17,524 nt of DNA from CAJQQY01 sp964352225 (lineage in GTDB: Bacteria; Bacteroidota; Bacteroidia; Chitinophagales; Saprospiraceae). Position numbers and translations under genes: made by a program. This document shows positions 13,603-17,524 of the stretch, one piece after another. Location: NCBI GenBank assembly GCA_964352225.1, contig CAYGRM010000113.1, positions 1-17,524 of the forward strand. The letters run 5' to 3'. Positions within the stretch are counted from its first letter, which is position 1, and each line of letters opens with the position of its first letter. The notes under the pieces are model-generated. The model worked only from the letters and a program-made list of their open reading frames with translations. It ran no database searches and was not told the DNA's origin.

Positions 13603-15813
13603 ATGAAAAACAAACACTACTCCTTATTAATTGGATTATTTTTGATGATCTTTCCACAGTTAACTCAAGCAACACATATTGTTGGTGGTGAAATGAATTA
13701 TCGATGTTTGGGAAATGATCAATATGAGATTCAATTGACCATCTTTAGAGATTGTGATACTGGAGTTCCAGATTTTGATGATCCAGCTTCTATTGGTGTT
13801 TTCGCCTTTGATGCTGTTTCCAATACTTATTTTTTAGATACTGGAGTTGGGCAATTTGGGCAATTATTAATTCCTAAGATGAATGATGATACCCTTAATC
13901 CAGTTTTAAGTGATCCTTGTAAAGTCGTTCCACCAAATGTTTGTGTCAATACTTCAACTTATACAGATACGATCTCTTTACCTTTTCGGCCAGGAGGATA
14001 TACTTTAGCTTACCAACGTTGTTGCCGTAATCAATCTATTTTAAATATTATTGATCCTTTAGATACAGGAGCTACTTATCCTATCGAAATTTCTGAAACT
14101 GCCCTGCTTGAATGTAATAGTAATGCTGTATTTAATGAGTGGCCTCCAATTTATATTTGTGTCAATGATCCGATTGATTTTGATCATGCGGCAACAGATA
14201 TTGATGGGGATTCATTGGTCTATAAACTATGTACTCCGTTTGAGGGAGCGACTCCTGATTTCCCCATGCCTCAACCTCCTAATCCACCTCCATTTGATGA
14301 AGTGACTTGGATTGATCCTCCATATAATTTAAATAATGTGATGGGTGGAGTGCCTTTGGCAATTGATTCTGAGACCGGTTTTTTGACTGGTATCCCAAAT
14401 ACAATTGGACAATTTGTAGTTGGAATATGTGTAGAAGAATATCGAGATGGAAATTTAATTTCTACTACGCGTCGAGACTTTCAATATAATGTAGGAGTTT
14501 GTGGTGAGTTTGTTTCTTCTTTCTTTGTACCAGAAGTTAGCTGCGAAGGTTTAGAAGTTGTTTTTGATGACCAAAGTGTCAATGATATAAGCAGTAGTCC
14601 ATTAGATTATAACTGGACATTTAATGATCCAGGCAATCCAGGAGCCGGTTCGACACTTTCAGATCCTGTTTTTATTTACTCTGATACAGGGACCTATACA
14701 GTAGAATTAGCCATTGAAGCTATTGTCAATGGATCATTCGTTTGTACAGATACTTCATATGCTACTTTCTCGATTTATGAGCCTTCCTTATTTCCTGAGT
14801 TTACCGCCTCCGTGGTTGATTGTAACGACCCTATCAATATTGATTTTTTCAATAATTCGACTGATACCGTTTTTAATTTGACTGGCTGGGAATGGATTGT
14901 TAACAACACAGCTTTTTCCAATAGTGAAAATCCACCAACCTTTATTTCAACAAATAATGAACAAGAATTTGAAATACTACTCGTCATTACCAATGAAAAA
15001 GGCTGTCAAGATAGTATCACTCAAGTAATTAGCACCGGGATTGATTTAGAATATTCCAATAATGTCGCCACTTGCGAACCTTCTTCTACTTTTGAAATAG
15101 AAGTTGATGTACTAGGAAGTCCAACTATAACCTCTTGGACATGGGAGCCAGCTGCAGCAATTATTTCAGGGGGAAATACTAGTTCGCCAATTGTCGATTT
15201 GATGATAACAGATACTTATTATTTCTCAGTTGAGTATGATGATGGGTGTATTTTTGAAGATTCCATTATAGTAAATAATGGAGGTATCGATCTTGGATTA
15301 AATATTTCCGCTACTCCTGATACACTTAATCAAGGGCAAACTTCTCAACTCGAAGTAACTGGAAATAATTTGGATACATACGATTGGGAACCTACGGGTA
15401 GTTTGGATGATCCCACTATTTTCAATCCAGTTGCCTCTCCCCAAGTTTCTACAGAATACACTACCATTGTTACCGATGTGAATGGATGCGTCGATACTAT
15501 TTCTATTTTGGTAGTGGTGCTAAATACAATTTGCGAAGAGCCTTATTTGTTTATGCCAAATGCTTTTACGCCCAATGGCGATAACGAAAATGATGTACTT
15601 TTTGTCGAAGGAAATGTGATTGATGAAATGTACTTAGCGATCTATAATCGTTGGGGGGAAAAGGTTTTTGAATCAAATGACAAATCAATTGGTTGGGATG
15701 GAAGGTATAAAAATGAACTTCTCGAACCTGATGTGTATGGTTATTATTTGAGGATTAACTGTGTAAATGGAGAAGAGTATTTTAAGAAGGGAAACATTAA
15801 TTTAATTAGGTGA
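13603..15813 (+). CDS. Large secreted surface protein with PKD-like domain and T9SS type B (CHU_C/gliding-motility-type) sorting domain
   Basis: The 736-aa product has a signal peptide (MKNKHYSLLIGLFLMIFPQLTQA). A Cys-rich N-terminal region follows (THIVGGEMNYRCLGNDQYEI near 24-43, CCRNQS at 140-145), of the kind common at the start of large Bacteroidota surface proteins. A calcium-site-like DIDGDSLVY lies at 199-207. Residues about 305-392 form a PKD-like Ig fold (FDDQS...YNWTF...GTYTVELAI), and at least two further Ig-like units follow up to about 640. The end, MPNAFTPNGDNENDVLF (651-667) with YNRWGEKVFES (681-691), WDG (698-700) and a final KKGNINLIR, is the T9SS type B sorting domain. The protein should be exported through the type IX system and stay associated with the surface. 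Adhesion or matrix binding is inferred. It is compact for this class. Its stop lies 1 bp before the heptamer array. Confidence 0.9.
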   Translation: MKNKHYSLLIGLFLMIFPQLTQATHIVGGEMNYRCLGNDQYEIQLTIFRDCDTGVPDFDDPASIGVFAFDAVSNTYFLDTGVGQFGQLLIPKMNDDTLNPVLSDPCKVVPPNVCVNTSTYTDTISLPFRPGGYTLAYQRCCRNQSILNIIDPLDTGATYPIEISETALLECNSNAVFNEWPPIYICVNDPIDFDHAATDIDGDSLVYKLCTPFEGATPDFPMPQPPNPPPFDEVTWIDPPYNLNNVMGGVPLAIDSETGFLTGIPNTIGQFVVGICVEEYRDGNLISTTRRDFQYNVGVCGEFVSSFFVPEVSCEGLEVVFDDQSVNDISSSPLDYNWTFNDPGNPGAGSTLSDPVFIYSDTGTYTVELAIEAIVNGSFVCTDTSYATFSIYEPSLFPEFTASVVDCNDPINIDFFNNSTDTVFNLTGWEWIVNNTAFSNSENPPTFISTNNEQEFEILLVITNEKGCQDSITQVISTGIDLEYSNNVATCEPSSTFEIEVDVLGSPTITSWTWEPAAAIISGGNTSSPIVDLMITDTYYFSVEYDDGCIFEDSIIVNNGGIDLGLNISATPDTLNQGQTSQLEVTGNNLDTYDWEPTGSLDDPTIFNPVASPQVSTEYTTIVTDVNGCVDTISILVVVLNTICEEPYLFMPNAFTPNGDNENDVLFVEGNVIDEMYLAIYNRWGEKVFESNDKSIGWDGRYKNELLEPDVYGYYLRINCVNGEEYFKKGNINLIR

Positions 15814-15814
15814 T

Positions 15815-15884
15815 CAGTATTCAGTATTCAGTAGGCAGTCTGCCTACTGAATACTGCTTACTGCTTACTGCTTACTGCTTACTG
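15815..15884. repeat. Palindromic array of ten 7-bp units between convergent genes; likely bidirectional terminator
   Basis: The 70 bp read as successive heptamers: CAGTATT twice, CAGTAGG, a central CAGTCTG, CCTACTG, AATACTG and CTTACTG four times. Units to the left and right of the centre are reverse complements of one another. This gives a perfect 17-bp stem (15822-15838 with 15840-15856) around one central base, extendable with mismatches. The array fills the gap between two convergent genes. Its CAG-TAA on the minus strand supplies the last glutamine and the stop codon of the CotH-like gene. It resembles the short tandem heptanucleotide repeats known from some cyanobacteria. A terminator role is inference, since no long T-run follows. 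Confidence 0.85.
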
Positions 15885-17453
15885 AATAGTTATCACCTCA
15901 AACGCCGCTCGCTCTGGCGAAAACATCGCTGCATCTTCATTCAAAGCCATCAAGTAATATTCTACTTTGGAAGTTTTAGGAATTATAACACTATACGTTC
16001 CATCACCTGCTTCAGTATCTCCATTCGATGCTTTATCTTCAATTGCCACCCGTGTAAATGTTCCAAATCCTTTATCTCGATAGTAGACAAATGCTTTATG
16101 AGTACCTTCAATCTTAGCGGTAATAACAGTATCATCAGTTCCTACACTATGTTTAACCTCGGTAATTTTTGGAGGCGTTTTTTGTAAAAGTGGATGTGCT
16201 TCGAGATATTTTGTTCGAGCTGACATGAGTTCGGTGATTCCTACGATTGGAGTTTTTCCAGCCTTGGTGGTAGTTGTCAAATTATTTTTAAAATCTTCGT
16301 AAGCGTATAATTTATTAGTGTCATTATTCACATAAAAATCAATCGTCGCTTGAATAGCCTTTGCTCTTTTTTCATACTCACCATTACTAAAATTCTCATT
16401 TAAGATAGTTCTGATATGTGCGATGTACATTTTTCGATATAAACTATTTTGCAATAATTTACTAATCAATGGACGAGTATCATTTTTAAAATTGGTCAGC
16501 ACACTCATAGTTTGCATATCCTCTACCGTTAAAACAGTCTTGTCGTCCAAAAATCGGAAGCCTCCAAAATTCATATTCATGTCCCATGGAATCGTATTGA
16601 ATCGCCCTGTGCTATCTTTATAAATATAAAAATTATGACAAAGACGTCCTGTGTAACTATCCAAATTAACCAAAACATTATTATAAGCCAACATCCACAA
16701 AGCTCGATCTACATTTAAGACTTCTTCAATATCATCTGGCTTAGTCTCCAATGTTTGAACTAAATCGATTAAGTCTTTCCAACCATCTTTTGACTTCATC
16801 TCATAAAATTCATAATAACAAACGGAGTCTTGACCTAAGTAATTTAACGAGCCATTATGACCTCGCATACATCCTTTTTGGGTTTTTCCATGCCAATTTG
16901 GATCGCACTTGATGAGGGTTCCATTGTCAGTTCCAAAGTTCTCTTTTAGGAATTTTTCATCAACTGATTCTGTGCTATTGTATAATCCTAACAATTGATC
17001 ATTGACATAGAGTCTAACATAATTTGCCTTAGGGGCAGGCATATATTTACTCGCAATTTCATAGGCTAAAACTTCTCGAAGAAAACTAGGATCACGAAAT
17101 ACGTTGGATAATTTTAATGAGGTATATCCACCTGGAAGAAGTTGTTCTTTATTGACATAATCCACTTTAATATTAAACGGTAATTTGGAAGACCCCGTTT
17201 TTCGAACATTATAATAAGAACTATTTCCCTTGTGCCGAACTCCAACAGAATCATATTTAACTCCATCAATCACAACTGAAGCTTTTAACCTTTTATCTTC
17301 TCCTTCCTCTTTGTAATGGTCCAGTATTTTGGCCCAATTATCTTGTTTGAAGGTCAACTTTATATCTTTAACACTTTCTAGATTGTATAAATCTTGAGCG
17401 TGAAAAAAAGTGGTGAATGACAATAAAACTAAAGTGAATAAAATTTTTCTCAT
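15879..17453 (-). CDS. CotH-like secreted kinase domain protein
   Basis: The 524-aa product belongs to the CotH family of protein-kinase-like proteins; spore-coat CotH phosphorylates secreted proteins. I set the start at the ATG at 17453, because MRKILFTLVLLSFTTFFHAQ is a good signal peptide. An upstream in-frame ATG at 17516 would put 21 extra residues before it. Family landmarks are GVRHKGNSS (71-79, Lys75), SLKLSN (112-117), LREVLAYEIASKY (125-137) and YVRLYVNDQLLGLYNSTESVDEKFL (145-169). The catalytic-type NLDSYTGR (263-270) and HNFYIYKD...TIPWDMNMNFGG (273-299, Asp291) follow. After a helical stretch, residues about 427-524 form an Ig/Fn3-like domain, often seen after CotH domains in this phylum. 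There is no T9SS sorting domain, so a periplasmic location is likely. The substrate is unknown. The last codon and stop lie inside the heptamer array. Confidence 0.88.
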   Translation of the reverse strand: MRKILFTLVLLSFTTFFHAQDLYNLESVKDIKLTFKQDNWAKILDHYKEEGEDKRLKASVVIDGVKYDSVGVRHKGNSSYYNVRKTGSSKLPFNIKVDYVNKEQLLPGGYTSLKLSNVFRDPSFLREVLAYEIASKYMPAPKANYVRLYVNDQLLGLYNSTESVDEKFLKENFGTDNGTLIKCDPNWHGKTQKGCMRGHNGSLNYLGQDSVCYYEFYEMKSKDGWKDLIDLVQTLETKPDDIEEVLNVDRALWMLAYNNVLVNLDSYTGRLCHNFYIYKDSTGRFNTIPWDMNMNFGGFRFLDDKTVLTVEDMQTMSVLTNFKNDTRPLISKLLQNSLYRKMYIAHIRTILNENFSNGEYEKRAKAIQATIDFYVNNDTNKLYAYEDFKNNLTTTTKAGKTPIVGITELMSARTKYLEAHPLLQKTPPKITEVKHSVGTDDTVITAKIEGTHKAFVYYRDKGFGTFTRVAIEDKASNGDTEAGDGTYSVIIPKTSKVEYYLMALNEDAAMFSPERAAFEVITIQ

Positions 17454-17524
17454 GTTAATTAGTTTGATAAAAATACCTAAAGCCTTGATAATCAATAAAT
17501 AAGTTTCTAGTAGCATTAAAGGAA

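Noticed and set aside
984..15813. Defence island or biosynthetic cluster
   Set aside because: The neighbours are unrelated metabolic, membrane and secreted genes with no nuclease, toxin, reverse transcriptase, modification or synthase partners.
15810..16187. Plus-strand 125-codon open frame with a YCLLLTAYCLL-type repeat peptide
   Set aside because: Its start is a translation of the heptamer array and the rest is antisense to the CotH-like gene. Such peptides are typical spurious predictions from heptamer repeats.
17454..17516. N-terminal extension of the CotH-like protein from the ATG at 17516
   Set aside because: It would bury the clear signal peptide that begins at 17453.

Overview
The window is AT-rich and looks like chromosomal DNA of a free-living member of the Bacteroidota, most likely near the Saprospiria. 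Four things point there. Two secreted proteins end in the type A and type B (CHU_C, gliding-motility-type) sorting domains of the type IX secretion system (T9SS). A periplasmic TonB_C protein carries the 'MPRFPGCE...C' signature. Start codons lack Shine-Dalgarno sequences. Two putative promoters match the Bacteroidota form TTG-N17-TAnnTTTG. No tRNA, rRNA, CRISPR array, phage gene or full-length transposase was seen.

Layout from left to right. (1) Positions 1-261 hold the 5' part of a small secreted protein gene on the minus strand. A 722-bp gene-free divergent region follows (262-983), with a putative promoter, a palindrome and a striking 21-bp inverted repeat. (2) On the plus strand lie a PLP-dependent group II amino-acid decarboxylase (984-2423) and a periplasmic TonB_C/TPR-like protein (2548-3648), closed by a strong hairpin terminator (3689-3722). 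(3) A 177-bp MITE-like element (3754-3930) with a TTA target duplication sits exactly on the stop codon of the next gene. (4) On the minus strand, a GMC-family FAD dehydrogenase (4723-6435) and its gluconate-2-dehydrogenase subunit-3-like Tat partner (3931-4524) probably form a periplasmic sugar or polyol dehydrogenase. (5) A divergent plus-strand gene (6617-7888) encodes a 12-TM MFS-like membrane protein. (6) On the minus strand, the NAD(P)HX repair enzyme Nnr (10673-12193) is followed 12 bp later by a Sir2 deacylase (9959-10660), then by a secreted Asp-box protein with a T9SS type A sorting domain (7997-9844). (7) A second MITE-like element (12243-12374) lies in the divergent region before a CaiB/BaiF CoA-transferase (12473-13549) and a T9SS type B surface protein (13603-15813). 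(8) A palindromic array of ten heptamers (15815-15884) fills the gap to a convergent CotH-like secreted kinase gene (15879-17453) and supplies its last codon and stop.

The genes are mostly housekeeping or surface/secreted functions in small transcription units. I did not find a convincing new multi-gene system. The most interesting material is non-coding: two TIR+TSD-flanked mini-elements, the heptamer array and several long inverted repeats at gene boundaries. Next come the Nnr-Sir2 NAD pair and a Gly-to-Val change in the sirtuin's conserved GTS motif.
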